A stretch of 64,000 nucleotides of DNA from Undibacterium sp. CCC3.4 (GCF_034347425.1 NZ_CP133779.1:1860001-1924000); one strand, 5' to 3'. Counted from the stretch's first letter, positions 39,754 through 50,351 are shown. Notes: generated by a model from the sequence alone, not told the origin. Translations and numbers: made by a program.

Positions 39754-40806
39754 TCAGCCGGGCGGTTCGCCACCGGGTGGCGGCAGGCCGAAGTGGCTGT
39801 ATGCCAGCGCCGTGGCGATACGGCCGCGTGGCGTGCGCTGCAGGTAGCCTTGCTGGATCAGGTAGGGTTCGAGCACGTCTTCGATGGTATCGCGCTCTTC
39901 GCCGATGGCCGCGGCGACATTATCTAGCCCGACCGGGCCACCGCCGAATTTGAACAAAATCGCTTCGAGCAGTTTTCTATCCATCAGATCAAAACCGACC
40001 TGGTCGACATCGAGCATGCACAGCGCCGCATCGGCGATCGCTTTGCTGATTGCGCCATTGCCTTTGACTTCGGCATAGTCGCGCACGCGCCGCAACAAGC
40101 GGTTGGCGATACGCGGGGTGCCGCGTGCGCGTTGCGCGATCTCGTGCGCACCCTCTTGATCGATCGGTGCTTTGAGCAGGGCGGCCGAGCGGATGACGAT
40201 ACGCGTCAATTGTTCGGTGGTATAAAATTCCAAGCGAGCGACGATGCCGAAGCGGTCGCGCAGCGGATTGGTCAGCATGCCGGCGCGGGTGGTGGCGCCG
40301 ACCAAGGTAAACGGTTGCAAATCGAGTTTCACCGAGCGCGCCGCCGGTCCTTCGCCGATCATGATATCGATTTGATAGTCTTCCAAAGCCGGATACAGAA
40401 TTTCTTCGACTACCGGGGAGAGCCGGTGAATTTCATCGATGAACAAGACATCATTGGCTTCCAGATTGGTCAGCAGGGCGGCCAGATCGCCGGCGCGCTC
40501 GAGTACCGGGCCAGAAGTCTGGCGCAGACTGACCCCCATCTCGCGCGCGATGATGTGTGCCAGCGTGGTTTTGCCTAGCCCAGGCGGACCGAACAACAGG
40601 GTATGGTCGAGCGCTTCGCCGCGCTGGCGCGCGGCGGTGATGAAAATTTCCAGCTGGGCGCGGATTTTTTCTTGGCCTACGTATTCATCGAGTTGCTTCG
40701 GTCGCAGCGCGCGTTCTACCGCTTCTTCGGTCGATGAGCTGGGGGTGGCGGCGATGATGCGGGTTTCGCTGACTTCGGAAAACAGGTTTTCGGTTTGTAT
40801 GCTCAT
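39754..40806 (-). CDS. ruvB: Holliday junction ATP-dependent DNA helicase RuvB
   Basis: A 350-residue AAA+ motor that drives branch migration with RuvA. Motifs: [23 protein letters not shown] at the start of the AAA+ core, Walker [14 protein letters not shown], Walker [10 protein letters not shown], sensor [19 protein letters not shown] and the winged-helix end [19 protein letters not shown]. It follows ruvA by 7 nt and is the last gene of the minus-strand series dusB-fis-purH-ruvC-ruvA-ruvB. The tail [13 protein letters not shown] is proline-rich, as in relatives. Confidence 0.96.
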   Translation of the reverse strand: MSIQTENLFSEVSETRIIAATPSSSTEEAVERALRPKQLDEYVGQEKIRAQLEIFITAARQRGEALDHTLLFGPPGLGKTTLAHIIAREMGVSLRQTSGPVLERAGDLAALLTNLEANDVLFIDEIHRLSPVVEEILYPALEDYQIDIMIGEGPAARSVKLDLQPFTLVGATTRAGMLTNPLRDRFGIVARLEFYTTEQLTRIVIRSAALLKAPIDQEGAHEIAQRARGTPRIANRLLRRVRDYAEVKGNGAISKAIADAALCMLDVDQVGFDLMDRKLLEAILFKFGGGPVGLDNVAAAIGEERDTIEDVLEPYLIQQGYLQRTPRGRIATALAYSHFGLPPPGGEPPG

Positions 40807-40813
40807 CGCAACA

Positions 40814-41392
40814 TCACGCTTTCGAGAGCGCTTTGAGCGCGAGTTTGATGCCGTCTGACACGCCGCTGCCGGCCGTGACCGACTTCATCGCCAGCGTCGC
40901 TTCTTTGTCGGAATACCCGAGTGCCAGCAGGGCATTGAGAATATCGGGGCTGTGGTCGCCGGCGCTGCCGCTCGGTTTGCTGAAGAGGTCGGCACCGAGC
41001 TTGCCTTTGAGTTCGAGCAGCAGACGTTCGGCGGTTTTTTTGCCGATACCAGGCACACGCGTCAAGCGCCCGGCTTCTTGCAGGCTAATCGCTTGCGCCA
41101 AGTCGGCCACCGACATGCCCGATAAAATCGCCAGCGCCATGCGCGCACCGACGCCGCTGATCTTGATCAATTGGCGGAAGGTGGTGCGTTCTTCGGCGCT
41201 GCCGAAACCGAACAGCACGTGGGCATCTTCGCGGATCGCCAGATGGGTCAGCAGCGTGACTTTCTCACCATTGGGTGGCAGATTGTAAAAGGTACTCATG
41301 GGAACATCGACTTCATAGCCGACACCATGACAATCGATCAGCAATTGCGGCGGATTTTTTTCGAGCAGGATGCCTGCGATGCGACCTATCAT
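40814..41392 (-). CDS. ruvA: Holliday junction branch migration protein RuvA
   Basis: A 192-residue DNA-binding subunit that forms the tetrameric platform for RuvB. The three domains are visible: N-terminal OB fold ([28 protein letters not shown]), helix-hairpin-helix region ([19 protein letters not shown] and [23 protein letters not shown]), and a flexible linker followed by domain III ([23 protein letters not shown]) that contacts RuvB. Length is normal. Confidence 0.96.
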   Translation of the reverse strand: MIGRIAGILLEKNPPQLLIDCHGVGYEVDVPMSTFYNLPPNGEKVTLLTHLAIREDAHVLFGFGSAEERTTFRQLIKISGVGARMALAILSGMSVADLAQAISLQEAGRLTRVPGIGKKTAERLLLELKGKLGADLFSKPSGSAGDHSPDILNALLALGYSDKEATLAMKSVTAGSGVSDGIKLALKALSKA

Positions 41393-41492
41393 AAGACGAC
41401 CTTCATACTGTATGCATAAGCAGTGATAGTAAACGATTCCGGCGCGCTTGACGAGTTTCTGTGCCGACTTTTCTGCATCAGTTCTTGCCGTG

Positions 41493-42035
41493 TTATCCGA
41501 TCAAACGGCCGGCTTTGACGCGCACGCCTTTTTTTGCCAATTCCGGTGCAAAGGCGGCGAGTATCGCCAGCGCTTCACCACTGTGGGCATGACAAATCGC
41601 CACTGCCAGCGCATCGGCGGCATCGCTGCCGGGGGTACCGGAGAGCAGCAACAGGCGTTTCACCATTTCCTGCACTTGCTCTTTACTGGCGCGGCCCTGA
41701 CCGACCACGCCTTTCTTGACTTGCAAGGCCGTGTATTCGGCTACACACAGGTCGGCTGATACCAGCGCGCAAATCGCCGCGCCACGAGCTTGGCCGAGCA
41801 ACAGGGTCGATTGTGGATTGACATTGACGAAGACTTTTTCGATGGCGGCGGTATCGGGCCGGTAAGTGCGTACGATTTCAGAGACGCCGGCCAAGATGGT
41901 TTTCAAACGTTCCGGCAGCGTGCCGTCGGCGGTTTTGATCGTGCCGGAAGCAATGTAACTGAGTTTGCTGCCATGCTGTTCGATGAGTCCGAAGCCGGTG
42001 GTACGTAAGCCGGGATCGATGCCGAGAATTTTCAT
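41493..42035 (-). CDS. ruvC: Crossover junction endodeoxyribonuclease RuvC
   Basis: A 180-residue Holliday-junction resolvase. The four catalytic acids are all visible: D7 in [13 protein letters not shown] in [10 protein letters not shown] and two Asp in the [12 protein letters not shown] helix. It lies between purH and ruvA on the minus strand, with 100 bp to ruvA, so a second promoter could exist there. It works with RuvAB to finish homologous recombination. Confidence 0.96.
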   Translation of the reverse strand: MKILGIDPGLRTTGFGLIEQHGSKLSYIASGTIKTADGTLPERLKTILAGVSEIVRTYRPDTAAIEKVFVNVNPQSTLLLGQARGAAICALVSADLCVAEYTALQVKKGVVGQGRASKEQVQEMVKRLLLLSGTPGSDAADALAVAICHAHSGEALAILAAFAPELAKKGVRVKAGRLIG

Positions 42036-42086
42036 TGCTGCTGGTCCGGCCCGGCCGGCAGCGATGGCTGCCGGCCGGGCATGGGT

Positions 42087-43652
42087 TTAATGGCGGAAGT
42101 GACGTGTACCAGTATAGACCATGACGACGCCGCGTTCGTCGGCGGCATCGATGACTTCTTGATCGCGCATCGAGCCACCCGGATGAATCACGCACGTCGC
42201 GCCGGCATCGACGACGACGTCGAGGCCGTCACGGAATGGGAAGAAGGCGTCCGACGCCACGGCCGAACCAGTCAGGCTCAAACCGGCATTGTCGGCCTTG
42301 ATCGCGGCGATGCGCGCGGAATCGATACGACTCATTTGGCCGGCACCGACGCCCAAGGTCATGCCATTGCCGCAGAAAACGATGGCATTCGATTTCACAT
42401 ACTTGGCCACGCGCCAGGCGAACATCAGATCGGCCATTTGTGTTGGTGTCGGTTGTAACTTCGAGACCACGCGTAATTCTTCTTGCGTGACATGTTTAGC
42501 GTCCGGTGCTTGTACCAATAAGCCGCCGACGACGCGTTTGAAATCGTATTGATTGAGGCCGTCACCGAGTGAAATTTCGAGCAAACGAACATTTTGTTTG
42601 GCGGCGAAAATCTGCTTCGCTTCGGCGCTGAATGATGGTGCGATCAACACTTCAACAAATTGTTTGGCGACGATTTCCGCCGCTGCGCCATCGAGCTCGC
42701 GATTAAAGGCGATGATGCCGCCGAAGGCTGAGGTTGGGTCAGTTTGCAATGCCTTGCTATAGGCTTCAAACGGTGTGGCGCCAAGCGCGACGCCGCAAGG
42801 GTTGGCATGTTTGACGATGACGCAAGCCGATGCGTCAAACGATTTAACGCATTCCCAAGCCGCATCGGCATCGGCGATATTATTGTAGGACAACTCTTTG
42901 CCCTGCAATTGGCGATAATTGGCCAGGGCGCCGGCAGTCGTATGCAGATCGCGGTAAAACGCGGCCGACTGATGTGGGTTTTCACCGTAACGCATTTCCT
43001 GCACTTTTTCGAAATGCAGGTTCAGGGTTTGCGGATAGGCGCTGCGGGTCGCATGTGCTTTGTCTGCGCCCAAGCTGGTCAGATAGTTGGTAATGGCACC
43101 GTCGTATTGGGCGGTGTGAGCGAACACTTTCTTGGCCAGTGCAAACTTGGTTTCGTAGCTCACTACATTGGCGGCGGCTTTCATTTCGGCCAGCACCACG
43201 CTGTAATCGGCCGGGTCGACGATGACGGTAACGTCTTTATGGTTTTTCGCTGCCGAACGCAACATGGTCGGGCCGCCGATGTCGATGTTTTCAATCGCAT
43301 CTTCGAGGGAACACTCGCCTTTGGCGACGGTTTGCTGGAATGGGTAGAGATTGACCACTACCATGTCGATGGTCGGGATGGCGTGTTCCGCCAAGGCCGC
43401 GGTGTGCAGCGGAAAATCGCGGCGCGCCAGAATACCGCCGTGGACTTTCGGGTGCAGGGTTTTGACGCGACCGTCGAGCATTTCCGGAAAACCGGTGTAG
43501 TCGGCCACTTCGGTCACGGCCAAGCCGTTGTCGGCCAATAATTTGGCAGTACCGCCGGTGGACAACAGTGTGACGCCGAGCGCCGTCAGTTCACGTGCAA
43601 AATCGAGCACGCCGGTCTTGTCGGAGACGGATATAAGGGCTTGTTTAATCAT
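42087..43652 (-). CDS. purH: Bifunctional AICAR formyltransferase / IMP cyclohydrolase
   Basis: A 521-residue enzyme for the last two steps of IMP synthesis. The N-terminal cyclohydrolase (MGS-like) domain has [30 protein letters not shown] and [17 protein letters not shown]. The C-terminal transformylase domain has [13 protein letters not shown] [27 protein letters not shown] and the terminal [34 protein letters not shown]. It is 51 nt from ruvC and 56 nt from fis on the same strand. Confidence 0.97.
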   Translation of the reverse strand: MIKQALISVSDKTGVLDFARELTALGVTLLSTGGTAKLLADNGLAVTEVADYTGFPEMLDGRVKTLHPKVHGGILARRDFPLHTAALAEHAIPTIDMVVVNLYPFQQTVAKGECSLEDAIENIDIGGPTMLRSAAKNHKDVTVIVDPADYSVVLAEMKAAANVVSYETKFALAKKVFAHTAQYDGAITNYLTSLGADKAHATRSAYPQTLNLHFEKVQEMRYGENPHQSAAFYRDLHTTAGALANYRQLQGKELSYNNIADADAAWECVKSFDASACVIVKHANPCGVALGATPFEAYSKALQTDPTSAFGGIIAFNRELDGAAAEIVAKQFVEVLIAPSFSAEAKQIFAAKQNVRLLEISLGDGLNQYDFKRVVGGLLVQAPDAKHVTQEELRVVSKLQPTPTQMADLMFAWRVAKYVKSNAIVFCGNGMTLGVGAGQMSRIDSARIAAIKADNAGLSLTGSAVASDAFFPFRDGLDVVVDAGATCVIHPGGSMRDQEVIDAADERGVVMVYTGTRHFRH

Positions 43653-43708
43653 GATTAAAGGAGTGAGAGAGTAAAGAAACGGGTGGCGTGCAATCGGTGG
43701 CGTGCTGC

Positions 43709-43942
43709 TTACAGCAAGCCGTGCTGCTGCAATTTTTTGCGCAGGGTGTTGCGATTGATGCCCAACATGTCGGCGGCTTGCGACTGATTGCTGGAGGCGC
43801 GCGTCATCACCATTTCCAACATCGGTTTTTCTACTGCCAGTACCACCATATCGTAGATATTTGATGCCGGTTGCTCACCGAGATCGCGGAAATACTTTTC
43901 CAGGTTTTTATGGACGGCGTCTTGAATACTATCTTTGCTCAT
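43709..43942 (-). CDS. fis: Fis-family DNA-binding protein
   Basis: A 77-residue nucleoid-associated protein. The C-terminal helix-turn-helix is [26 protein letters not shown], nearly the textbook Fis sequence, and the N-terminal dimerisation helices precede it. It bends DNA and affects rRNA promoters, recombination and replication initiation in its relatives. It is downstream of dusB in the conserved dusB-fis order. It is shorter than E. coli Fis (98 residues), as is usual in betaproteobacteria, because the N-terminal arm is reduced. Confidence 0.94.
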   Translation of the reverse strand: MSKDSIQDAVHKNLEKYFRDLGEQPASNIYDMVVLAVEKPMLEMVMTRASSNQSQAADMLGINRNTLRKKLQQHGLL

Positions 43943-44015
43943 GCTGTTTTAATCACTGTTCGGTTATGCCGGGCGGATGGCGTTGTAGACAAACGGATGC
44001 TTTTGTCGATTTTGT

Positions 44016-45026
44016 TTATGCCGCCATTTTCTCTTCAAAGGGCCGGTATTGTAACCGTTCCCCTGCCATGCCATCAAAAAAATGACTGACTGCGGCCAGT
44101 TGTTGTTCGCAGTCGGTTAATAGATTCATTTGTTGGCGGAATTGTTCGCCGCCGATGAGGTCTTGCACATACCAACCGATATGCTTGCGCGCCGTGCGCA
44201 CACCGAGATAATCGCCGTAAAACGCATAGTGGGCGCGCAGGTGGCCATCCATCAAAGTGCGCACTTCGCTGATCAGCGGTGGCGGCAAATGCACACCGGT
44301 GCGCAGAAAATGTTCGATTTCGCGGAAGATCCATGGCCGGCCTTGCGCGGCGCGGCCGATCATGATGGCATCGGCACCGGTCACGGCCAGCACGTGGCGC
44401 GCTTTTTCCGGCGTAGTGATGTCGCCATTGGCCACCACCGGTATGCGCACCGCGCTTTTGACGGCGGCGATGGTGTCGTACTCCGCTTCACCGCGGTAAG
44501 CGTCGGCGCGCGTACGGCCGTGCAGCGTGAGCATTTGTATGCCGGCCGCTTCGGCGATGCGCGCGATGTTGAGGGCATTCTTGTTGGCGCGGTCCCAGCC
44601 GGTACGAAATTTCAACGTGACCGGTACATTGACGGCCGCGACCACGGCATCGAGTATCTCGGCGACCAAACTTTCATGCTGCAGCAAGGCCGAACCGCAC
44701 CAGGCATTACAGACTTTTTTGACCGGACAGCCCATGTTGATATCGATGATCTGCGCGCCTTTGTCGACATTGAACTTGGCACAGTCGGCCAACATGCGCG
44801 CATCGGCACCGGCGATCTGCACCGCCTTCGGTTCCATTTCGCCGCTGTGATTGGTGCGGCGGGTCGACTTTTCAGTTTCCCACAGTTTCGGGTTCGAGGC
44901 TGCCATTTCGGAAACGGCATAGCCGGCCCCGAGTTCCTTGCACAATTGGCGGAACGGCCGATCCGTCACACCGGCCATGGGTGCGACAAAAATATTATTC
45001 CGCAAGACGTAAGGGCCGATTTGCAC
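44016..45026 (-). CDS. dusB: tRNA-dihydrouridine synthase B
   Basis: A 336-residue FMN-dependent enzyme that reduces uridine to dihydrouridine in the tRNA D-loop. Motifs: VAPMAGVTDRPFRQLCKELGAGYAVSEM, the catalytic-Cys segment NMGCPVKKVCNAWCGSALLQ, LTLHGRTRADAYRGEAEYD, PVVANGDITTPEKA and AIMIGRAAQGRPWIF. The start is GTG at 45026, because the protein then begins MQIGPYVLRN as DusB proteins do and no upstream in-frame ATG improves it. It is the first gene before fis. Confidence 0.95.
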   Translation of the reverse strand: MQIGPYVLRNNIFVAPMAGVTDRPFRQLCKELGAGYAVSEMAASNPKLWETEKSTRRTNHSGEMEPKAVQIAGADARMLADCAKFNVDKGAQIIDINMGCPVKKVCNAWCGSALLQHESLVAEILDAVVAAVNVPVTLKFRTGWDRANKNALNIARIAEAAGIQMLTLHGRTRADAYRGEAEYDTIAAVKSAVRIPVVANGDITTPEKARHVLAVTGADAIMIGRAAQGRPWIFREIEHFLRTGVHLPPPLISEVRTLMDGHLRAHYAFYGDYLGVRTARKHIGWYVQDLIGGEQFRQQMNLLTDCEQQLAAVSHFFDGMAGERLQYRPFEEKMAA

Positions 45027-45141
45027 GATGGGTTGCCGGAGAAATTTGAAGAAGCACTATTTTACCTGAAACCTGCTTAAATAATTAGCATAAATCGTCG
45101 CTGAAGAGAGAATTGTCGATATCGATCAAACTTGGGCCCTC

Positions 45142-45159
45142 GTTCCCGCAAGGGGGAAC
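45142..45159. other. Small GC hairpin between histidine phosphatase gene and dusB
   Basis: GTTCCC (45142-45147) can pair with GGGAAC (45154-45159) around GCAAGG. No T-run is adjacent. It may mark the end of the tyrS-dtd-phosphatase transcript or lie in the dusB leader. Confidence 0.3.
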
Positions 45160-45182
45160 TCAGTTAAGGCAGCGCTTGTCAC

Positions 45183-45830
45183 TCAAGCGATTTCATCAAT
45201 CGTGTCAGCACGGGAAAGATGCGCGATATCGCCCCAGCTCAGCAGATGCAGTTCACCATTGTCATCACAACTGAAGCGATTGATACTGGCATTGTAAATC
45301 GTTACCTCGCGCGGTGCGTCGAGTGGCAAGCGGTGGGCGGCGCGGTAGGCGCATTCAAGCACGCCGCCGTGCGCGACGATAGCGATTTTTTGACCGGCAA
45401 ACTGGCGCGCATAGTGTTGAATATGGCTGATCACGCGGGCATGAAAGCGCCGCGTGCTTTCGCCGGCGTTTTCTCCAGGTGGAAATTCGGCATCCGGGTC
45501 TTGTGTTTTCCAGGCGGCATATTCGTGCGGAAACAGTTGCGGTAAATCGCTGTATAACTGTCCTTCAAAACCACCGAAACAGCGTTCTCGCAAACCGGCA
45601 TCGAGCCGGGTGCTGATTCCTTGCAGGCGCGCGATTTCGCCGGCGGTTTGGATGGCGCGCTGCAGGTCGCTGGAAATGATGGCGGCCAATTTTTCAGTTT
45701 GTAGTGCCGCGGCCAGCGCCTTGGCTTGGCTGGTGCCGACTGCATTCAAGGGAATGTCGAGATGCCCTTGCAGACGACGGACGGCGTTCCAAGCGGTTTC
45801 GCCGTGGCGTATCAAGAGGATGTCAGTCAT
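45183..45830 (-). CDS. Histidine phosphatase family protein (GpmB/CobC-like)
   Basis: A 215-residue member of the phosphoglycerate mutase-like histidine phosphatases. The phospho-acceptor motif is [11 protein letters not shown] at residues about 5-15. [37 protein letters not shown] and the second catalytic His in [14 protein letters not shown] are all present. Likely a phosphatase of small metabolites and not a true mutase; the substrate is unknown. Its start overlaps the dtd stop by 8 nt, so it is translationally linked to dtd and tyrS. Confidence 0.9.
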   Translation of the reverse strand: MTDILLIRHGETAWNAVRRLQGHLDIPLNAVGTSQAKALAAALQTEKLAAIISSDLQRAIQTAGEIARLQGISTRLDAGLRERCFGGFEGQLYSDLPQLFPHEYAAWKTQDPDAEFPPGENAGESTRRFHARVISHIQHYARQFAGQKIAIVAHGGVLECAYRAAHRLPLDAPREVTIYNASINRFSCDDNGELHLLSWGDIAHLSRADTIDEIA

Positions 45831-46284
45831 TAGTTGCTTGTGGTGGGGAGATTTGCAGCCAGAATGTCACCGGTCCATCATTCGTCAGCGAGACTTGCAT
45901 GTCCGCGCCAAAACGACCGGTTTCTACCTGAGGGTGGGCCGCGCGCGCGCGCGTGACGAAGTAATCAAACAGCGGTTGCGCCAATTGGGGCGGTGCTGCC
46001 GGGGTGAACGAGGGCCGCGTACCGGAGCGGGTATCGGCTGCGAGCGTGAATTGCGGCACCAGCAGCAAGCCACCGCCGCACTGCTGCAAGTTCAGGTTCA
46101 TTTTGCCGGCGGCATCGGCAAATACGCGGTAATTGAGCAATTTGCTCAGTAAGGCATCGGCTTGCGTCGCGCTGTCGCCGCGTTCGGCGCACAGCAAGAC
46201 CAACAAGCCGGGGCCGATCGCACCGATGCTGCTGCCGGCGACGCTGACTTGTGCCGCCGTGACACGCTGAAGCAGTGCAATCAT
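45823..46284 (-). CDS. dtd: D-aminoacyl-tRNA deacylase
   Basis: A 153-residue homodimeric chirality proofreader that removes D-amino acids, such as D-Tyr, from tRNA. The family signature pair is present: PQFTLAAD (the SQFTL-type motif) and [10 protein letters not shown] (the G-cisPro motif near the C-terminus). [31 protein letters not shown] is a typical N-terminus. It overlaps the tyrS stop by 4 nt (ATGA). Pairing D-Tyr-tRNA deacylase with tyrosyl-tRNA synthetase makes functional sense. Confidence 0.95.
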   Translation of the reverse strand: MIALLQRVTAAQVSVAGSSIGAIGPGLLVLLCAERGDSATQADALLSKLLNYRVFADAAGKMNLNLQQCGGGLLLVPQFTLAADTRSGTRPSFTPAAPPQLAQPLFDYFVTRARAAHPQVETGRFGADMQVSLTNDGPVTFWLQISPPQATND

Positions 46285-47564
46285 GCCTGCAAACTCACGC
46301 GCGCAAATTTACGCTTACCAACTTGCAATACCAGCGTGCCGGCTGCGACTTTCAAGCCCTTGTCGCTGATGACCACGCCATCGATACGCACGCCGCCTTG
46401 GTCGATCATGCGCAAGGCTTCCGAAGTCGAGGCGCACAGATTGCTTTGTTTCAGCAATTGCGCAATCGCCAGCGGCGCGCCGGACAGGCTGACTTCCGGT
46501 ACGTCGTCGGGAATACCGCCTTTGGAACGATTGACGAAATCGCTGAGCGCTTCGACGGCAGCGTGATGGCTGTGAAAACGCGTGACGATTTCCTGCGCAA
46601 TCGCAACTTTGATGTCGCGCGGATTTTGGCCATCGGCCACCGCTTGTTTATGTGCGGCAATTTGCTCGATTGAACAGAAGGACAGTAACTCGTAATAGCG
46701 CCACATCATGGTGTCGGAGATACTCATGATCTTGGCGAACATGGTATTGGCCGGCTCGGTGATGGCGATGTAATTGTTTTTCGATTTGGACATTTTTTCC
46801 ACGCCATCCAAACCTTCGAGCAAAGGCATGGTCAGTATGCATTGCTGCTCTTGGCCATAATCTTTTTGTAGCTCGCGACCAACCAAGAGATTGAATTTTT
46901 GATCGGTGCCACCAAGTTCAAGGTCAGCATGCAGGGCCACGGAATCGTAGCCTTGCATCAGCGGGTAGAGAAATTCGTGTACCGAAATCGGCGTGCCGGC
47001 CTTGAAGCGCTTGGTAAAGTCATCGCGTTCCATCATGCGCGCGACCGTGTACTTAGACGACAGTTGTATCATCCCGCGTGCGCCAAGGGCATCGCACCAT
47101 TCGGAGTTGTAACGCATTTCTGTCTTGCTCGGATCAAGCACCAAGCTGGCTTGCTTGAAGTAAGTCTGGGCATTGTCGGCAATTTGCTCGCGCGTCAGCG
47201 GCGGCCGGGTGGCATTGCGGCCGGATGGGTCGCCGATCATCGAGGTGAAGTCGCCGATCAGAAAGATCACTTGGTGCCCGAGGTCTTGCAACTGCCGCAT
47301 CTTGTTCAGTACCACGGTGTGGCCGAGGTGCAAATCAGGGGCGGTCGGGTCGAGCCCGAGTTTGATACGCAGCGGTTTGCCACTGGCTTCGCTGCGAGCG
47401 AGCTTTTGGGCGAACTCGGATTCGATGAGTAATTCGTCGACGCCACGTTTGCTTACGGCAAGAGCGTGCTGTACTGCATCGGACAAGGGCAGCGCGGTCG
47501 GCGCAGCGGATTTGCTTGATGGCACGACATTGACGGAGGAGGACAGATTTTGAGAGGAAGTCAT
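46281..47564 (-). CDS. tyrS: Tyrosyl-tRNA synthetase
   Basis: A 427-residue class I synthetase that charges tRNA-Tyr. HIGH-type motif: [30 protein letters not shown] motif: [32 protein letters not shown] and a C-terminal S4 RNA-binding domain ([19 protein letters not shown]) complete it. The motif forms fit the shorter TyrRS-Z subgroup. The first ~28 residues are Ser/Val-rich and outside the fold. It heads the coupled series tyrS-dtd-histidine phosphatase. I see no T-box in the leader. Confidence 0.96.
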   Translation of the reverse strand: MTSSQNLSSSVNVVPSSKSAAPTALPLSDAVQHALAVSKRGVDELLIESEFAQKLARSEASGKPLRIKLGLDPTAPDLHLGHTVVLNKMRQLQDLGHQVIFLIGDFTSMIGDPSGRNATRPPLTREQIADNAQTYFKQASLVLDPSKTEMRYNSEWCDALGARGMIQLSSKYTVARMMERDDFTKRFKAGTPISVHEFLYPLMQGYDSVALHADLELGGTDQKFNLLVGRELQKDYGQEQQCILTMPLLEGLDGVEKMSKSKNNYIAITEPANTMFAKIMSISDTMMWRYYELLSFCSIEQIAAHKQAVADGQNPRDIKVAIAQEIVTRFHSHHAAVEALSDFVNRSKGGIPDDVPEVSLSGAPLAIAQLLKQSNLCASTSEALRMIDQGGVRIDGVVISDKGLKVAAGTLVLQVGKRKFARVSLQA

Positions 47565-47684
47565 AGTTTATTTACATCAAATTTTTTGTAACACCGCTGG
47601 TCAGGGTTCCATTTCTGAATCCATAATCACCGATTCGCCAGATTTCATCGCAAGATTTGATCGATGTAATCTGGTTTAGTTGTT

Positions 47685-47775
47685 TATAATTCGGTCTGGT
47701 TCTTCACTGCGAATGTCGTTCGCGCCCTGTCAGGCGTGGCTGTGCATGGAGGTGAAGAACGCGAATTGTAGATAA
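47685..47775 (+). promoter_or_regulatory. -10 box plus nested stem-loop leader before the M23 peptidase gene
   Basis: A perfect TATAAT lies at 47685-47690. Just after it, AATTCG (47688-47693) and CGAATT (47762-47767) form an outer arm, GTTCTTCAC (47699-47707) and GTGAAGAAC (47752-47760) form a perfect 9-bp inner stem, and GCGAA-tgtcg-TTCGC (47709-47723) makes a hairpin inside. The region also holds a 20-codon frame starting at ATG 47713. The peptidase ATG follows 25 nt later without a clear ribosome-binding site. A structured leader is an inference from base pairing only. Confidence 0.45.
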
Positions 47776-47799
47776 AAACAGTCAATTTTAACTGATCGC

Positions 47800-49167
47800 A
47801 TGCGTCCACCTATAGATAAATTACTTCGTCTGGTCTCGGCCAGCCGTTTATTGTTCGGTTCCCGTCGGGTTTCACGCGCCGTTTCTTTGTCCGCCCTGTT
47901 TTGCGCCGTTTGCGCGGTCGGTGCAGCGGCGGTCGCGCCTTTGGCACCAGATGCCTCCGACTTGCCGGTCAAACGTATTCACACCGACTTGCCCTTACCA
48001 TCACTCGATGAACAAATCGCCGCCTTGGCTGCCAATGAGCAGCATTTCGTGCGCGAAGAAAATGTACGTCGCGGCGATACCCTGAACGCCTTGTTATTGC
48101 GTTTAGGCGTAGATGATGATGAGGCGAATCAATTCATTAAATCGGACGCCGTGGCCCGCAGTCTGTTGCAATTACGTATAGACCGAGCGGTGCGGGCAAA
48201 GACGAACGAGGAAGGCGAGCTGGAATGGCTGCAAACCACGGTCATCGATGGCCCAGATAAAACCGCGCGTAACCTCGAAGTCAAACGCGATGCGGCCGGC
48301 CACTTAGTCGCCAGCACCAGCGCAGCCACCTTAGAGCGGCGTGTGGAAATGGCATCGGGCAGTATTTCATCGTCCTTGTTTGCTGCCACCGACGAAGCCA
48401 ATATTCCCGATAATGTTTCGACCCAAATTATCGGCATGTTTGAAACCAACATCGATTTCCGAAAATTGCAGCGTGGCGATCATTTTAATGTTGTGTTTGA
48501 AACTTTTTGGCAAGATGGCCAGATGGTCAAGAGCGGCCGTGTACTCGCCGGTGAATTCAGTAATGCTGGCAAGGCCTACCAAGCGGTGTGGTTTGATGAA
48601 GGGGCCGGGCAGGGTGGTTACTACACCTTTGACGGCAAGTCGCTGAAGAAAGCTTTCCTCAAGTCACCATTGGAATTTACCCGTATTTCTTCGGGTTTTT
48701 CGATGCGCCTGCATCCGATTTCGGGACAATGGAAACAGCATAAAGGCGTCGACTTTGCCGCCGTGGTCGGTACACCCATCCGTGCCACCGCCGATGGCGT
48801 GGTTGATACGGCAGCGATGAGCGGCGGTTACGGCAACCTGGTCGTGATCAAGCACTGGTCGAATTACAGCACCGCGTATGCACACATGAGCCGTTTTGCC
48901 GCTGGTATACGCAAGGGTTCACGCGTGAGTCAAGGCGAAGTCATCGGCTATGTCGGTACCACCGGCTGGTCGACCGGTCCGCATTTGCATTATGAATTCC
49001 GCGTCAATAACGCGGCGCGTGATCCGTTGTCGGTGGTGGTGCCGGATGCGCCTGCATTGGCCAGCAATGAAACCGCGCGTTTCAAAGCGGTGGCCGGTGA
49101 CATGCATCATCGCTTCAATTTAATGCGGCCGGAACGAGCCGAAAGTATTAACGTAGCAGCGCGCTGA
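47800..49167 (+). CDS. M23 family metallopeptidase, MepM-like, LytM domain
   Basis: A 455-residue exported or membrane-anchored peptidoglycan endopeptidase. One N-terminal hydrophobic stretch (VSLSALFCAVCAVGAAAVAPLA, about 29-50) is a signal anchor. A LysM-/OapA-like region follows (VRRGDTLNALLLRLGVDDDEANQFI), then a middle domain (KLQRGDHFNVVFETFWQDG) and the C-terminal LytM domain. All zinc and catalytic residues are visible: H and D in HKGVDFAA, H in TAYAHMSRF and HLHYEF near the end. It should cleave stem-peptide cross-links. Divergent from tyrS and upstream of anmK, a known betaproteobacterial order. Confidence 0.93.
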   Translation: MRPPIDKLLRLVSASRLLFGSRRVSRAVSLSALFCAVCAVGAAAVAPLAPDASDLPVKRIHTDLPLPSLDEQIAALAANEQHFVREENVRRGDTLNALLLRLGVDDDEANQFIKSDAVARSLLQLRIDRAVRAKTNEEGELEWLQTTVIDGPDKTARNLEVKRDAAGHLVASTSAATLERRVEMASGSISSSLFAATDEANIPDNVSTQIIGMFETNIDFRKLQRGDHFNVVFETFWQDGQMVKSGRVLAGEFSNAGKAYQAVWFDEGAGQGGYYTFDGKSLKKAFLKSPLEFTRISSGFSMRLHPISGQWKQHKGVDFAAVVGTPIRATADGVVDTAAMSGGYGNLVVIKHWSNYSTAYAHMSRFAAGIRKGSRVSQGEVIGYVGTTGWSTGPHLHYEFRVNNAARDPLSVVVPDAPALASNETARFKAVAGDMHHRFNLMRPERAESINVAAR

Positions 49168-49187
49168 GTCATTTTCTTGCGCTGGTC

Positions 49188-49215
49188 GGGCCGAACCCAG
49201 GTTCGGCCTTTTTTT
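49188..49215 (+). terminator. Rho-independent terminator between the M23 gene and anmK
   Basis: GGCCGAACC (49189-49197) and GGTTCGGCC (49200-49208) form a perfect 9-bp stem with only CA between them, so the real loop will open one or two pairs. T7 follows. Confidence 0.92.
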
Positions 49216-49238
49216 ATTCTTGATAGACGCAATTTCAC

Positions 49239-50351
49239 ATGCACCTTGATGACGCACTGTATATCGGTTTGATGTCGGGCACCAGTCTCGATGGGGTCGA
49301 CGGCGTGTTGCTGCGCTTGCCAGAACATGCCACTGGCGAGCTTGAAATTCTGGCCAGTAGGCATTTGCCTTTCGATGCCGCGCTGCATGCGGCAGCACTG
49401 CAATTGCAGCAGCCAGGGCCGAATGAAATCGAACGCGAAGCCGAGCTGGCCAATGCCATCGCGCGCATCTATGCCGATTGCACGGCGGCTTTGCTGCAGC
49501 AGCATCCGGCGCAGAATGTGCGTGCCATTGGCGCGCATGGGCAAACGATACGGCACCGGCCGGAAGCCGGGTTTACCCGTCAGAGTTTGAATGCGGCTTT
49601 GCTGGCGGAATTGAGCGGCATCGATGTCGTGGCCGATTTTCGCAGCCGCGATGTCGCCGCCGGCGGCCAAGGCGCACCCTTGGTACCGGCCTTTCACCGC
49701 GCTTTGTTCGGTGCGCCGGGCGCATGCCGGGTGGTGGCGAACATCGGTGGCATTGCCAATGTCAGTGTGCTGGCCGCCGACGGCAGTACCAGCGGTTATG
49801 ACACCGGGCCTGGCAATGTGCTCATGGATTACTGGATTGCTCAGCAGCGCGGCGAACCTTACGATGCCGACGGTGCTTGGGCCGCGCAAGGCCAGATTTG
49901 TGCCGGTCTGTTGGCGCGCATGTTAACTGAACCCTACCTGCAACTGGCCGCACCGAAAAGCACCGGGCGTGATTTATTTCATGGCGCTTGGTTGCAGCAG
50001 CATTTACTGCATTGGCCTGCGGTGGCGGCCGTTGATGTGCAGGCGACCCTGTGCGCCTTGACCGCGCACAGCCTGGCTGCCGCTATCAGTAAGGAAGTCA
50101 GCGCCGTGTATGTGTGCGGCGGCGGTGCTTATAATACCTGCTTGATGACGATGCTGGCACAGGCCATCCAAGACCAAGGCGGGCGCGCCAGCTTACACAG
50201 CACGGCGGCTTTGGACATGGATCCGGAGCAGGTGGAAGCGTGCGCCTTCGCATGGTTGGCGCAGCAATTTTTTCAGCGCGAGCCGGGAAATCTGCCGGCA
50301 GTGACCGGTGCGCGCGGCGGGCGTGTCCTCGGTGCTTTATATCCACGCTAA
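49239..50351 (+). CDS. anmK: Anhydro-N-acetylmuramic acid kinase
   Basis: A 370-residue ASKHA-fold kinase that converts recycled anhydro-MurNAc to MurNAc-6-phosphate. Signatures: YIGLMSGTSLDGVDGVLL at the N-terminus, GAHGQTIRHRP, VADFRSRDVAAGGQGAPLVPAFH, VVANIGGIANVSVL, YDTGPGNVLMDYW and VYVCGGGAYN. It follows the M23 peptidase after a terminator, so expression is probably separate although both act in cell-wall turnover. The only ribosome-binding signal before the ATG is weak. Confidence 0.95.
   Translation: MHLDDALYIGLMSGTSLDGVDGVLLRLPEHATGELEILASRHLPFDAALHAAALQLQQPGPNEIEREAELANAIARIYADCTAALLQQHPAQNVRAIGAHGQTIRHRPEAGFTRQSLNAALLAELSGIDVVADFRSRDVAAGGQGAPLVPAFHRALFGAPGACRVVANIGGIANVSVLAADGSTSGYDTGPGNVLMDYWIAQQRGEPYDADGAWAAQGQICAGLLARMLTEPYLQLAAPKSTGRDLFHGAWLQQHLLHWPAVAAVDVQATLCALTAHSLAAAISKEVSAVYVCGGGAYNTCLMTMLAQAIQDQGGRASLHSTAALDMDPEQVEACAFAWLAQQFFQREPGNLPAVTGARGGRVLGALYPR

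Noticed and set aside
45142..45159. GC hairpin as a tRNA or small-RNA gene
   Set aside because: Only one short stem, with no cloverleaf or terminator.
47565..47640. T-box or other amino-acid riboswitch in the tyrS leader
   Set aside because: No specifier loop or T-box consensus is visible, and such elements are not expected in betaproteobacteria.
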